Positions 34,441 through 42,952 of a stretch of DNA of 64,000 bases are shown piece after piece (the first letter of the stretch is position 1; the number at the start of each line of letters is the position of its first letter). This DNA comes from Anaeromicropila populeti (GTDB lineage Bacteria > Bacillota > Clostridia > Lachnospirales > Lachnospiraceae): positions 105,009-169,008 of the forward strand of contig NZ_FOYZ01000008.1 of assembly GCF_900112775.1 (NCBI RefSeq). Direction: 5' to 3'. The translations under genes were made by a program, and so were the position numbers. The notes under the pieces were generated by a model, which saw nothing but the letters and a program-made list of their open reading frames with translations, ran no database searches and had not been told where the DNA came from.

Positions 34441-34593
34441 ATCTTCCACAAAATGTCCTGCTAATTATTGTATATCTCATTGAATTTTACATTTTTTGCT
34501 CTATAAATAATATCTTTTTAATAATCCCAATATAGACAGAATATTTTTCTATCTTTAGAATTATAATAGCCCTTATAGAAATGAGGTGATAGT

Positions 34594-36018
34594 TTGACTT
34601 CTGGTGCTATTTCATTATGTATTCCCCTACTTGTTATACTACTAGCAGCATATACTAAAAAAATTATTCCTTCTCTTATAATAGGAATTCTTACTGGTGG
34701 AATTTTTCTAAGTAAAGGAAATGTTATTAATGGTACAATATTAGCCATTGAACATTTGGTAAATGCTTCAGCAAGTGAAGAAAGCTTGTACATTATTATG
34801 TTTTTGTATGTTTTTGGAGCATTCGGCGAAATAATGAAAGTCTCTGGAGGAATTAAGGGCTTTTCAAAAATGGCTGATAGATATGTTAAAACAGAAAAAG
34901 GTGCACTTACCGCTATTTGGGCTGTTTCAATATTTACTTTTATTGATTGCTGTTTTCATGCTATCTCATCAGGAACAATTGGAAAAGCATTAAACGATAA
35001 GGTTAACGGCAACAAATATAAGCTGGCTCATGTTGTAAATGTTACATCCTGCCTTTTAATTATTTTAATTCCCTTCGGCACAACATATGTTGGTTATATT
35101 GTTGGTGTCATTGCTTCATCTATCAGTAGAGTTGACCTTACAGAATCAGCCTATGGAATATATATAAAAAGTATTCCCTTTAACTTTTACCCAATTGTTA
35201 TGCTAATAATGAGTATCAGCATGATAGTTTTTAACTTTGGTTTCACCAAAAATGTATCAACTACAAATAAAAAAATTCAAGAAGAAACTATGCATCATGG
35301 ACATGAAGCACACGAACAATGTGAATTTGAGGAAAAGGCTCCTCCACGCCCATTTAATCTTATTCTGCCACTTATTTTACTAATAGGCCTTACCTTCTTC
35401 CTTTTTTGGTATACAGGTAAAGATTACGATTCTAGTTTTTTCAGTGCCATTATGAACGCTGAGTTTGAAAAATCTATTCTCGTCTCAGGTTTCATAACCG
35501 TTGTATTGACTTCCGTATATTACGTTTTCCAAAAAATACCAATGAGGGAAATTGAAAGTCACTTTCTATCTGGTGGGAACGAAATGGTTCCACCTATAAT
35601 AGTACTGGTGTTAAGCTGGGGACTTTCTTCTATTGTAAAAGACTTGGGATTTATTGTTTTTATTACAAATGTTGTTGGCAATAACATTCCAACCATCCTA
35701 ATTCCAGCTGCAATCTTCTTAATAGGATGTGCTGCATCTTATTTTATGGGCTCTGCCTGGGGAACCTGGGCTTTAGTCATGCCAATTGCCGTTCCTCTAG
35801 CTGTTAGTACACAGTTAAGTGTACCTTTAATTGTAGGAGCTGTTTTGGCTGGTGGTTCACTCGGTGACAATGCATCACCTCTTGGCGAAACTGCCGTACT
35901 CTCAGCCACCATATCTGAGATTCCCATTATGGATCATGTCAAATCACAGCTTCCTTACAGTCTGACTGGTGTAGGAATTTCAACAGTTTTCTTCATACTA
36001 ACTGCAATTTTTGCCTAG
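34594..36018 (+). CDS. nhaC: NhaC-type Na+/H+ antiporter
   Basis: 474 aa starting at TTG 34594 after GAGGTGAT. About 11-12 hydrophobic segments. NhaC-family features include FTFIDCCFHAISSGTIGK, GSAWGTWALVMPIAVPLA and the late GGSLGDNASPLGETAVLSA. A His/Glu-rich cytosolic loop (HHGHEAHEQCEFEE, about 232-246) may bind metal or sense pH. Its substrate could be Na+/H+ or a malate/lactate or amine exchange, as in NhaC relatives. Single gene, convergent with the ars operon. Confidence 0.88.
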   Translation: MTSGAISLCIPLLVILLAAYTKKIIPSLIIGILTGGIFLSKGNVINGTILAIEHLVNASASEESLYIIMFLYVFGAFGEIMKVSGGIKGFSKMADRYVKTEKGALTAIWAVSIFTFIDCCFHAISSGTIGKALNDKVNGNKYKLAHVVNVTSCLLIILIPFGTTYVGYIVGVIASSISRVDLTESAYGIYIKSIPFNFYPIVMLIMSISMIVFNFGFTKNVSTTNKKIQEETMHHGHEAHEQCEFEEKAPPRPFNLILPLILLIGLTFFLFWYTGKDYDSSFFSAIMNAEFEKSILVSGFITVVLTSVYYVFQKIPMREIESHFLSGGNEMVPPIIVLVLSWGLSSIVKDLGFIVFITNVVGNNIPTILIPAAIFLIGCAASYFMGSAWGTWALVMPIAVPLAVSTQLSVPLIVGAVLAGGSLGDNASPLGETAVLSATISEIPIMDHVKSQLPYSLTGVGISTVFFILTAIFA

Positions 36019-36048
36019 ACAAAATTGCGTTAGTATGATTATTCAACA

Positions 36049-36450
36049 TTATTTTTTCATGATATCATTCTTTAATTTTTTAACTTTATCTTCAATGATT
36101 CGAATCACTCTTATAAATTCATCATCACTTTTTCCAGTAGGATCTTCAAGTCCCCAATCTTCTCGATGTTTGCATGGTAAGAATGGACAATTCACATTGC
36201 ACCCCATTGTTACCACAACATCAACTGCTGGAATACTCTCAAGCAGCTTTGACTTCTGTGTTTTCTCCATATCAATTCCATACATTTGTTTCATCAGGCG
36301 CACTGCATCCTGATTAATTTGAGACTTCACTTCTGTTCCAGCAGAATAACTTTCAAAGACATCAGAAGCAAAGTGTTTTCCCAATGCTTCGGCAATTTGG
36401 CTGCGGCAGGAGTTATGAACGCATATAAATGCTACTTTGGATTTACTCAT
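36049..36450 (-). CDS. arsC: Arsenate reductase, thioredoxin-coupled (ArsC, LMW-PTP fold)
   Basis: 133 aa from the ATG at 36450. P-loop C10VHNSCR16S at the N-terminus, the redox cysteines C84 and C88/C93 in MGCNVNCPFLPC, and the general-acid loop WGLEDPTGK. These match the pI258-type ArsC that reduces arsenate to arsenite using thioredoxin. Last gene of the ars operon; the acr3 remnant stop overlaps its start. Confidence 0.93.
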   Translation of the reverse strand: MSKSKVAFICVHNSCRSQIAEALGKHFASDVFESYSAGTEVKSQINQDAVRLMKQMYGIDMEKTQKSKLLESIPAVDVVVTMGCNVNCPFLPCKHREDWGLEDPTGKSDDEFIRVIRIIEDKVKKLKNDIMKK

Positions 36451-36601
36451 TGAAAAACCATCCTTTCGTTCTATTTGCAATTTTTACAAGAGTTAACATA
36501 ACAGGAACTTCTACCAGAACACCTGCTGCCATACAAATTACAACCCAGATAGTAAGATATTTTTCAAAGTAGCCTATTCCCTGTTTGTTCTCATTCTCCA
36601 T
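36443..36601 (-). pseudogene. acr3: acr3 arsenite efflux gene with internal deletion
   Basis: A 52-codon open frame with a good start (GGAGGAG upstream). Residues 1-29 (MENENKQGIGYFEKYLTIWV...AAGVL) match the normal start of the arsenite carrier ACR3; residues 30-52 (EVPVMLTLVKIANRTKGWF) match its normal C-terminus. About 300 residues are missing between, without loss of frame. In ACR3 both joined regions contain a Gly-Val-Leu stretch, so a short repeat (GGTGTTCTG here) could have mediated the deletion. It cannot transport, but may still be translated as a one-helix peptide, keeping coupling to arsC. Confidence 0.88.
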
Positions 36602-36612
36602 ATAACTCCTCC

Positions 36613-36963
36613 TTACCCTCGGACTTTTTGCAGTATTTTAATCACTTCTTCTGTCTTTAAAACCTTTCCATATGCTACTACTTTTCCATCCACAACAAGA
36701 GCAGGCGTTGACATAACTCCATATGCCGCGATTTTTGAAAAATCTGTTACATGTTCAATCGTGTCTTCCATCCCTAGTTTTACAAGTGCTTCTTTTGTTG
36801 CTGCTTCTAACTGGTTACATTTTGCGCATCCTGAACCAAGGACTTTTATTGACGCCTCTTCCTTCTTATCTGTTTTGCCTGCATCTATGGTATCTGAATC
36901 ACAATTACCACCACAGCAGCACCCACTTTCTTCTTTTTTCTTTCCAAAATTAAATAATGCCAT
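36613..36963 (-). CDS. Thioredoxin-like redox protein of the ars operon
   Basis: 116 aa. A cysteine-rich N-terminal extension (SGCCCGGNC, about 13-21) precedes a thioredoxin/glutaredoxin-like domain with the redox motif GCAKC and the cis-proline segment MSTPALVVDGKVVAYGK. Such small thioredoxins travel with DUF318 permeases and ArsC. It may reduce ArsC or hand a metal(loid) to the permease. It lies between the permease and the acr3 remnant. Confidence 0.88.
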   Translation of the reverse strand: MALFNFGKKKEESGCCCGGNCDSDTIDAGKTDKKEEASIKVLGSGCAKCNQLEAATKEALVKLGMEDTIEHVTDFSKIAAYGVMSTPALVVDGKVVAYGKVLKTEEVIKILQKVRG

Positions 36964-36981
36964 AATAAAACCTCCTATTTT

Positions 36982-37995
36982 TTATATAAATAAATATTGA
37001 AAAACATTAAAAAGGTAACCTACAATAATTATGCCAACCGTACAAATAACTATAAACATGCCTAAAAGCTTTGGCTTTACAGCCTTACGAAGCATTATCA
37101 TGGATGGCAGGCTGAGTGTTGTTACTGCCATCATAAATGACAGAACGGTTCCCAACTGAGCACCTTTATAAAGTAGTGCTTCTGCTACTGGTATGGTACC
37201 AAAAATATCTGCATACATAGGAACCCCCAGTAAGACAGCAAGTACAACGCCAAATGGATTCTTACTTCCAAGAACGGTCTCAATCCAGCTTTCTGGAATC
37301 CAATTATGAATAATGGCACCAATTCCCACACCAATCAGTATATACGGAAGTACTTTTTTAAAGGTAGACACTACTTGGTCTTTTGCATAGATAATTCGAT
37401 CCTTTTTTGTTAAATCAGGTGATTCAATATCCACACTGCCAGCTGATCGTATAAATTCCTCCACATGCTGTTCCATATGCATTTTTTCGATTAAGGTGCC
37501 GCCAATAACAGCAACAATGAGACCAACAATGACATAAACAATCGCTACCTTTATTCCAAAAATACTCATCAACAGAACAAGTGAGCCTAGATCCACCATA
37601 GGGGACGATATTAAAAACGAAAAGGTCACTCCAAGCGGCAGCCCTGCGCTAGTGAAACCGATGAACAGCGGAATGGAGGAACAGGAGCAAAACGGTGTAA
37701 CTGTGCCAAGAAGTGCTGCCATAATATTAGCAGAAGTCCCGTGAAAACGTCCCATTATTTTCTTGCTTCGTTCAGGTGGAAAATAACTCTGAATATAGGA
37801 AATAAGAAAAATAAGGAAACACAATAATATTGTTATTTTGATTACATCATAAATAAAAAACTGTATACTTCCTTCAACATGCCCTGACGTATCAAGCCCT
37901 ATGGAAGAAAGCATATTTCCGATAAGTGCATTAAGCCATTTCATACCAAGAACCTGATCTTGAAAAAACAGCCAAATATTTTTAAGAGTCTGCAT
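36982..37995 (-). CDS. DUF318/ArsP-type permease
   Basis: 337 aa with about eight membrane segments in two halves joined by a cytosolic loop (about 165-205). The family motif TPFCSCSSIPLFIGFTSAG is at about 106-124; the second half repeats the fold with GVPMYADIFGTIPVAEAL. ArsP-type members export trivalent arsenicals. With acr3 inactivated this is the only intact candidate efflux protein in the ars operon. It follows arsR by 75 bp, with a stem-loop between. Confidence 0.88.
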   Translation of the reverse strand: MQTLKNIWLFFQDQVLGMKWLNALIGNMLSSIGLDTSGHVEGSIQFFIYDVIKITILLCFLIFLISYIQSYFPPERSKKIMGRFHGTSANIMAALLGTVTPFCSCSSIPLFIGFTSAGLPLGVTFSFLISSPMVDLGSLVLLMSIFGIKVAIVYVIVGLIVAVIGGTLIEKMHMEQHVEEFIRSAGSVDIESPDLTKKDRIIYAKDQVVSTFKKVLPYILIGVGIGAIIHNWIPESWIETVLGSKNPFGVVLAVLLGVPMYADIFGTIPVAEALLYKGAQLGTVLSFMMAVTTLSLPSMIMLRKAVKPKLLGMFIVICTVGIIIVGYLFNVFQYLFI

Positions 37996-38030
37996 AAAAA
38001 TCTCCTTTCTAATTCATAAATCTAAATTTG

Positions 38031-38040
38031 TCGATATATA
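38031..38040. promoter_or_regulatory. TCGATATATA motif before the permease (possible ArsR site)
   Basis: The sequence TCGATATATA preceded by T-rich DNA occurs here and again at 38407-38416 upstream of arsR. Two copies in the two ars leaders suggest ArsR binding. Length is short, so this is tentative. Confidence 0.4.
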
Positions 38041-38051
38041 GTTCTATTTAA

Positions 38052-38072
38052 AAGCCATCTCGCTGATGGCTT
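38052..38072 (-). terminator. Stem-loop after arsR (attenuator-like)
   Basis: AAGCCATC (38052-38059) pairs with GATGGCTT (38065-38072); on the minus strand it is followed by TTTAAAT. It overlaps the arsR stop and may reduce read-through into the permease gene. Confidence 0.6.
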
Positions 38073-38382
38073 AAGTACAGCTAGTCATCACAGCCGTACA
38101 ATTAGTTTCGGTAATTTTGTCAAGCAGTTCTTTGGCATATGAACTACCTTCTGGACTTATCGAATAGTGTATCCATTTTCCATCTTTTCTTGCAATTACA
38201 ACTCCCGAGTCACATAGAATCTTCATATGGTGAGATAATGTGGATTGACTAATATTCAAATCTTCTAACAATCTGCAAGCACATTTTTCACCAGACTGAA
38301 GTAATTCCAAAATCATAAGACGATTTTCATCGCAGAATGCTTTAAATACCTTTGCATTCTTTTCGTATTCATTATCTAGCAC
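38071..38382 (-). CDS. arsR: ArsR-family metalloregulatory repressor
   Basis: 103 aa winged-helix repressor. HTH region CRLLEDLNISQSTLSHHMKIL, with the metalloid-binding Cys pair C-A-C just before it (GEKCACRLLE) and further cysteines at the C-terminus (NCTAVMTSC). The latter resemble extra As(III) sites. First gene of the ars operon (arsR-permease-thioredoxin-acr3 remnant-arsC). TCGATATATA motifs occur in its leader and after it. Confidence 0.92.
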   Translation of the reverse strand: MLDNEYEKNAKVFKAFCDENRLMILELLQSGEKCACRLLEDLNISQSTLSHHMKILCDSGVVIARKDGKWIHYSISPEGSSYAKELLDKITETNCTAVMTSCT

Positions 38383-38406
38383 TTGCTCACCTCAAATCTA
38401 TTTTTA

Positions 38407-38416
38407 TCGATATATA
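38407..38416. promoter_or_regulatory. TCGATATATA motif upstream of arsR
   Basis: Second copy of the motif at 38031-38040, lying 25 bp before the arsR start in very AT-rich DNA that also holds the promoter. Confidence 0.4.
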
Positions 38417-38537
38417 TATTATATGCTATAGTTCAAAAAACGTCAATCTATTTTTAATAAGAAAAATTGCATAACTATAAATTTATTTGACATAATAAAT
38501 TATGTATCTAAAATTCAGAAATGAAGGAGTATTTATT

Positions 38538-38879
38538 ATGTTAACTATGGCTACTCAAAAGAACCAAACATGTATTGATGCTTGTTCACGTTGTACCCAG
38601 GCTTGCTACGAATGCTTTCATGCTTGTTTAAATGAACCAGATTTAAATGCAAGAAAAAATTGTGTTAGTATGCTTATTGAATGTGCAATGATGTGCCAGA
38701 TGTCAGTTTCTATGATGTCTATGAATGGACAGTTCTCACAGGAACATTGTTCTCTTTGTGCTAAGATTTGTGATACTTGTGCCGAGGAATGCAGCATGTT
38801 TAAAGATAATCATTGCCAACAATGTGCTGATGAATGTCGTGCATGCGCTGATGAATGTAGAAACATGTCACAAATGTAA
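38538..38879 (+). CDS. Cys-rich four-helix-bundle copper-binding protein (DUF326/Csp type)
   Basis: 113 aa from the ATG at 38538 (GGAG upstream); an upstream in-frame start at 38502 has no site. Cysteines recur every three to four residues along predicted helices (CIDACSRCTQACYECFHAC; CSLCAKICDTCAEEC; CQQCADECRACADEC), as in the copper storage proteins Csp and the DUF326 family, where they line a four-helix bundle and bind many Cu(I) ions. No export signal, so probably cytosolic. Divergent from the ars operon. Confidence 0.85.
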   Translation: MLTMATQKNQTCIDACSRCTQACYECFHACLNEPDLNARKNCVSMLIECAMMCQMSVSMMSMNGQFSQEHCSLCAKICDTCAEECSMFKDNHCQQCADECRACADECRNMSQM

Positions 38880-38892
38880 TTAAAAGGATAGA

Positions 38893-38923
38893 CTGTGTAC
38901 TATTATTTTTTATCAGTACACAG
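38893..38923. terminator. Bidirectional terminator
   Basis: CTGTGTACT (38893-38901) and AGTACACAG (38915-38923) form a 9-bp stem with a T-rich 13-nt loop, between the converging copper-binding and zinc-ribbon genes. Confidence 0.65.
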
Positions 38924-38934
38924 CCTTATCCCTC

Positions 38935-39177
38935 TTATTTATAATTAATACCCGCTGCCATAACATTAATTGGATCAAAAGCGTGACAAGGGGTAACCCC
39001 ATAAACCATTCCACAGTTCTCACAGCGATCCTCAAATGTTACCATTTCAAATGTTTTGCCGCATTCACAGGTAATGAATAACGGTATTGGCATTGTCTGG
39101 TTTGAAAATCCCATCATGCGTAACTTTTCTACTATCTGCTTCCCATCTTGAAAACTTCCTGAACAACCTTCATGCAT
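38935..39177 (-). CDS. Small zinc-ribbon protein
   Basis: 80 aa. Cys37-x-Cys39 and Cys52-x2-Cys55 form a zinc-ribbon (CECGKTFE, DRCENCGMVYG), and C64 and H65 follow in TPCHAFDP. It overlaps the ABC ATPase gene by 8 bp and ends the four-gene operon. Possibly an adaptor that binds the metal or the client protein handled by the ATPase and GTPase. Not recognised as a named family. Confidence 0.7.
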   Translation of the reverse strand: MHEGCSGSFQDGKQIVEKLRMMGFSNQTMPIPLFITCECGKTFEMVTFEDRCENCGMVYGVTPCHAFDPINVMAAGINYK

Positions 39178-40195
39178 TGTAAAAATCTCCTTTCACGGTA
39201 TTGCCGCCACGTAAATCAGCCCTTAAATTTTGTATGATACTATCCATTTTTTCAAGCTCTGACAATACATCCTTTTCATTTTCTGACGTTTCAATTATTT
39301 TTGATATTCCACCATTTTTAATAACGATTCTTTTTTTAGCCATAAGAGCCAGTGTAGGATCATGTGTTGCAATCAGCACAATTTTTTCTTCTCCAACTAA
39401 TAACTTAAGCGCTTTCTTCCTGTCTATACCAGCATTTTCAATTTCATCAATCAAGACAATGGGCGATGTACTTAGAATTGCTGTGTCTGCAATCATTAAT
39501 GCCCGCGACTGCCCTCCGCTCAAAGAGGTTACAGGCGTCTCGAGATTAAATTTTTCTCCAGCAAGATAATTCGCTGCTTCTACAATTCTTGCTACAACCT
39601 CTGCTTCCCTTTCAACCATACGGCTTTTTGCATGCAGTTCAATAAATTCACCTACTGTCAAATCAATTACAAAGTTCATATTTTGTGAAAGCTGTGCAAC
39701 AAGCTTATTGCTGCTGGAAAAACGCCATTTTTTATCTGGAACCTCACCGTTAATCAATATGCCTCGTTTCGTTGGGGTATCTCTTTGTGCTGTCCACTCA
39801 ATATCAGCCAGCAGTCTGGATTTTCCTGAACCTGTAGGCCCAACAATGGCTATAATATCACTTTTCTCAATTTTTAGTTCTCCAAAGGTTTCTTCATTTC
39901 CAGATTTATCTTGTCCAGCCAGAATCGTTAGTGAATCTACTCCCTGTTCCTTCTCCTCCCCTAAAAACTCCAACATTTGATTCATGTAAAGTATCAATTC
40001 CTCATCAAGTTTTGAAAGATCCATTGCCCATTCTTCTAGTTCATAATCTTCAAACTGCTTTTTATATTCCATCAGTGTCTTTTTTCCAGATCCGCTTATA
40101 TCCAGCTTGTTATTTTCAAAATACGTTAATACAAAGGGATATTTTGAAAGGATTTCGTCTATCTTCATCTGCATTAATATTTCTCTAGTTACCAT
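39170..40195 (-). CDS. ABC-type ATPase with N-terminal DUF1858-like domain
   Basis: 341 aa. Residues about 8-45 (IDEILSKYPFVLTYFENNKLDI) resemble the DUF1858 helical domain associated with hybrid-cluster proteins. The ATPase part has Walker A GPTGSGKS (119-126), signature SLSGGQSRAL (about 221), Walker B IVLIDEIENAGID and switch ATHD. No membrane segment, and no permease gene is in the operon, so it is probably not a transporter motor. The start lies 1 bp after the GTPase stop. Function unknown; see the finding on this cluster. Confidence 0.75.
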   Translation of the reverse strand: MVTREILMQMKIDEILSKYPFVLTYFENNKLDISGSGKKTLMEYKKQFEDYELEEWAMDLSKLDEELILYMNQMLEFLGEEKEQGVDSLTILAGQDKSGNEETFGELKIEKSDIIAIVGPTGSGKSRLLADIEWTAQRDTPTKRGILINGEVPDKKWRFSSSNKLVAQLSQNMNFVIDLTVGEFIELHAKSRMVEREAEVVARIVEAANYLAGEKFNLETPVTSLSGGQSRALMIADTAILSTSPIVLIDEIENAGIDRKKALKLLVGEEKIVLIATHDPTLALMAKKRIVIKNGGISKIIETSENEKDVLSELEKMDSIIQNLRADLRGGNTVKGDFYNA

Positions 40196-40196
40196 A

Positions 40197-40889
40197 TTAA
40201 TCCTCCATATTTATTTTTCTTACATTACCCATCTGATACTGCTCTCCAATTCTTTTTTCTCCAAGACAATAGGAACATAGAGCAGATGGCATTGCAAACC
40301 GAAGTTCCATTCCTTTTACTGAATCAATCTGATTCTCACAATCTTCAATAATCGTCCCTAACTCATATGCGCCTTGTCCCGTCAGTCCATTGACATGCAT
40401 TACAATTGCTTTTGCATTCACAGAGCTTACTCTAGAAGAAAAAACCTCTCTCTCTGCTTGTGACACAATGTCACCTTTGGTAATAACAACAATATCAGCT
40501 GCCTTAAGCATAGGTCCGATTTTCTTAGGAGTATTCATGCCACTTAAATTATCAATCACACAAACTGCCTGGATATTTTTGATATAGGGAGAACATCTAT
40601 TACAAAGTCCAGCACTTTCTGTAATCAAGATATCCAGTTTATTCTTTACTCCCCACTGTACAACTTCTTCAATATTACTGACAAAAAAATGGTCTGGACA
40701 TAATGCACCAGATAATCCTTTTTTTACTGGTACTCCTGCTTTTTCGTATAAAACATCATCATCAGTATAAAGACAGTCAAATTTAATTACCCCCACCTTC
40801 AGACCTCGTTGTTTGATTGCCTGTATCGTTTTCAAGATAACAGATGTCTTGCCTGAAGAAGGTGGGCCTGAAAAAGTCACTAAATTCAT
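40197..40889 (-). CDS. SIMIBI-class GTPase, metallochaperone-like (HypB/UreG type)
   Basis: 230 aa. P-loop GPPSSGKTS (8-16), switch-like KFDCLYTDDD (37-45), ITESAGLC96NRC99SPYI at the Walker B position, and ITKGD as a guanine-type motif. Two Cys pairs, C96/C99 and C205/C208 (CSYCLGEKRIG), could bind a metal. HypB and UreG deliver nickel to enzymes in this way. It overlaps the binding-protein gene by 4 bp. The client enzyme is not in the window. Confidence 0.75.
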   Translation of the reverse strand: MNLVTFSGPPSSGKTSVILKTIQAIKQRGLKVGVIKFDCLYTDDDVLYEKAGVPVKKGLSGALCPDHFFVSNIEEVVQWGVKNKLDILITESAGLCNRCSPYIKNIQAVCVIDNLSGMNTPKKIGPMLKAADIVVITKGDIVSQAEREVFSSRVSSVNAKAIVMHVNGLTGQGAYELGTIIEDCENQIDSVKGMELRFAMPSALCSYCLGEKRIGEQYQMGNVRKINMED

Positions 40890-42130
40890 CGTAATTCCTC
40901 CTCTGCACTTTTCTGAAACAATGCTTCTAATTTTCCAATTAACTCTCCCATATCCTGTTGGTTAATATAATCCCATCCAAGCCACATATACTGATTCTTT
41001 GGGTCAATTTGATTATCCACCTCAGGATGAACACTTGGAAACAATCCTTGATGTGATAGTATTTCACCAACCTGTTTTGAAGAAAAGAAATCAATAAACG
41101 GTAAAAGAACTTGTCTGGATTGCACTTTTGATAACATAAAAATAGGCGAGATGATTGCTCCATCCTTTGGCCACACTGCCTTCATCGGCCCCCCGTTTTT
41201 TGTCATCCTTGTAAAAAAGTATGGCATAATTGTAACCACTGGTTTATTTACTTTTCTTGTATGTGACTTAACCATTTCCGAAGGATGCATACTTTGCAAA
41301 AGACTTCTTCCAAGCTTCTTTATTCCTTCCTCTCCATATTGTTTATGAATATTCAGTAAAATAGCATTAAAAAGATCAAAATCTCCAATCGGAAGTGAAA
41401 CTGCATTTTCATACTCTGGTTTAAGTAAATCTTCCCAGCTTTCTGGCATACTCCGTCCATTCAATTCATCCTGGTTAATCAAAAACACCGCAGGTACTAC
41501 ACCTAACATAGAGTATTGTCCCTTTGGATCTCTCAATTGTATTCTTTCATTTTCAAAATCCTGGTTATAGCTTTCAAAACCAGATAAGTCTTTGAATACT
41601 CCTTGAGACTTAAATTTTCCAATCAGTTGTTTATCAAAAAACAAATCAAAGCCTGCTGAAATAAATAAGTCTGCTAACACATCTGGGGACTTAGATTTCT
41701 TGACTTGTTCCTTGATCCAGTCGACTCCCATAGATGCAGCTTGTAACTGATAATCTAGTTCTTCTTTTACCTTTGGTTCTTGCTCTGTAAGCCACTTTTC
41801 AAATCCTTCTAATAAGGGAATCCGAATTGGACAGGGAAGAACCCCCTGAATGGAAACCGTTGCTTTATGATTTCTATTTTTTTGTACTAACGTTGTATCT
41901 GTATCATTTTGATTTCCCTCAATTAATTCTACAAGCCGCTCTTCAAAAGTGACCTCATTTACTTGTTTCATTTTAAGTGCCTGTCTCAGCGTAATTGTTT
42001 TGCCCATAGTCTCACGCATCGATTTATTTCTCATATTTTCAAACCCTGCATTAGCTAGAACTGCTATCGCCTCAGGATATTTTTCTGTGATATCATATAT
42101 TGTATCATTCATTTCAAAATACGGATTCAT
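40886..42130 (-). CDS. Cytosolic periplasmic-binding-protein-fold protein with DUF1858-like N-terminus
   Basis: 414 aa with ribosome site GGAGG. No signal peptide or lipobox: the protein opens with a DUF1858-like helical domain (about 5-70, NDTIYDITEKYPEAIAVLANAG). The rest (about 95-405) looks like a type II solute-binding fold, with LPCPIRIPLLEGF, VVPAVFLINQDEL and ESWEDLLKPEY typical of iron/polyamine-type binding proteins. A binding protein that stays inside the cell suggests a sensor or metal/cofactor carrier. First gene of the operon, divergent from a Crp-family regulator. Confidence 0.72.
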   Translation of the reverse strand: MNPYFEMNDTIYDITEKYPEAIAVLANAGFENMRNKSMRETMGKTITLRQALKMKQVNEVTFEERLVELIEGNQNDTDTTLVQKNRNHKATVSIQGVLPCPIRIPLLEGFEKWLTEQEPKVKEELDYQLQAASMGVDWIKEQVKKSKSPDVLADLFISAGFDLFFDKQLIGKFKSQGVFKDLSGFESYNQDFENERIQLRDPKGQYSMLGVVPAVFLINQDELNGRSMPESWEDLLKPEYENAVSLPIGDFDLFNAILLNIHKQYGEEGIKKLGRSLLQSMHPSEMVKSHTRKVNKPVVTIMPYFFTRMTKNGGPMKAVWPKDGAIISPIFMLSKVQSRQVLLPFIDFFSSKQVGEILSHQGLFPSVHPEVDNQIDPKNQYMWLGWDYINQQDMGELIGKLEALFQKSAEEELR

Positions 42131-42279
42131 AGTATTCCTCCATTCCTATTTGTCTATAATTAGTATTGACTTGTTAAACAGAGTTTACTATGATATAGAT
42201 AAATTGTCTGTTGTTTTTACAACAGAATAATAAAATTATACATTATTTCAGAGGGGTTACCAGAAAGGAACGGGAAAAG

Positions 42280-42939
42280 ATGACAGAGTATATCGAAGTT
42301 TTAAAAGAAATGGAGCTATTCCAAGGAATTAGTAATTCACAAATCCCTACATTATTAAGCTGTCTTTCTATAGGAGTGAGAAGTTATAAAAAAGGAGAAA
42401 CCATTTTTCACAACCATGAAAAACTACATCACATTGGCATCATGCTTTCTGGAGATGCCCAAGTCATTCAAGATGATTTTTTTGGCAACCGGAATATTAT
42501 GGCTAATCTGGAAGCAGGAAATCTATTTGGGGAATCCTTTGCTTTTTCCCTAATTCCCATTACCACAATCAATGTACTTGCCACATCAGATTGCAGAATA
42601 CTGTTTATAGATTCTCAAAAGCTGTCAGCTCCTTGTAGGACTGGCTGTGATTTTCATCTTCTGTTAATACGGAATATGCTGCATATAGTATCTATGAAAA
42701 ATATCTTGCTGACTGAAAAAATTGAACTTTTATCAAGACGCAGTTTACGAGAAAAGCTACTTTCTTATCTTTCCACCGCATCTGCAAAAATGGGTAACAC
42801 TTCATTTACAATTCCGTTTAATCGGCAGGAACTGGCTGACTATCTCTGCGTTGACCGCAGTGCGCTTTCTGCCGAACTGTCCAAACTTAAAAAGGAAGGA
42901 ATACTGAATTATCGCAAAAATTATTTTGAATTGCTTTGA
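42280..42939 (+). CDS. Crp/Fnr-family transcriptional regulator
   Basis: 219 aa from the ATG at 42280; a longer frame from 42211 adds 23 residues with a poorer context. N-terminal cyclic-nucleotide-like beta-barrel (about 10-125), dimerisation helix, and a winged helix with FNRQELADYLCVDRSALSAELSKLKKEG. No Fnr-type Cys cluster at the N-terminus; C113 and C117 (APCRTGC) lie before the long helix. Divergent from the binding protein-GTPase-ATPase-ribbon operon, which it likely controls. Confidence 0.88.
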   Translation: MTEYIEVLKEMELFQGISNSQIPTLLSCLSIGVRSYKKGETIFHNHEKLHHIGIMLSGDAQVIQDDFFGNRNIMANLEAGNLFGESFAFSLIPITTINVLATSDCRILFIDSQKLSAPCRTGCDFHLLLIRNMLHIVSMKNILLTEKIELLSRRSLREKLLSYLSTASAKMGNTSFTIPFNRQELADYLCVDRSALSAELSKLKKEGILNYRKNYFELL

Positions 42940-42952
42940 AAACTTTATTCAT

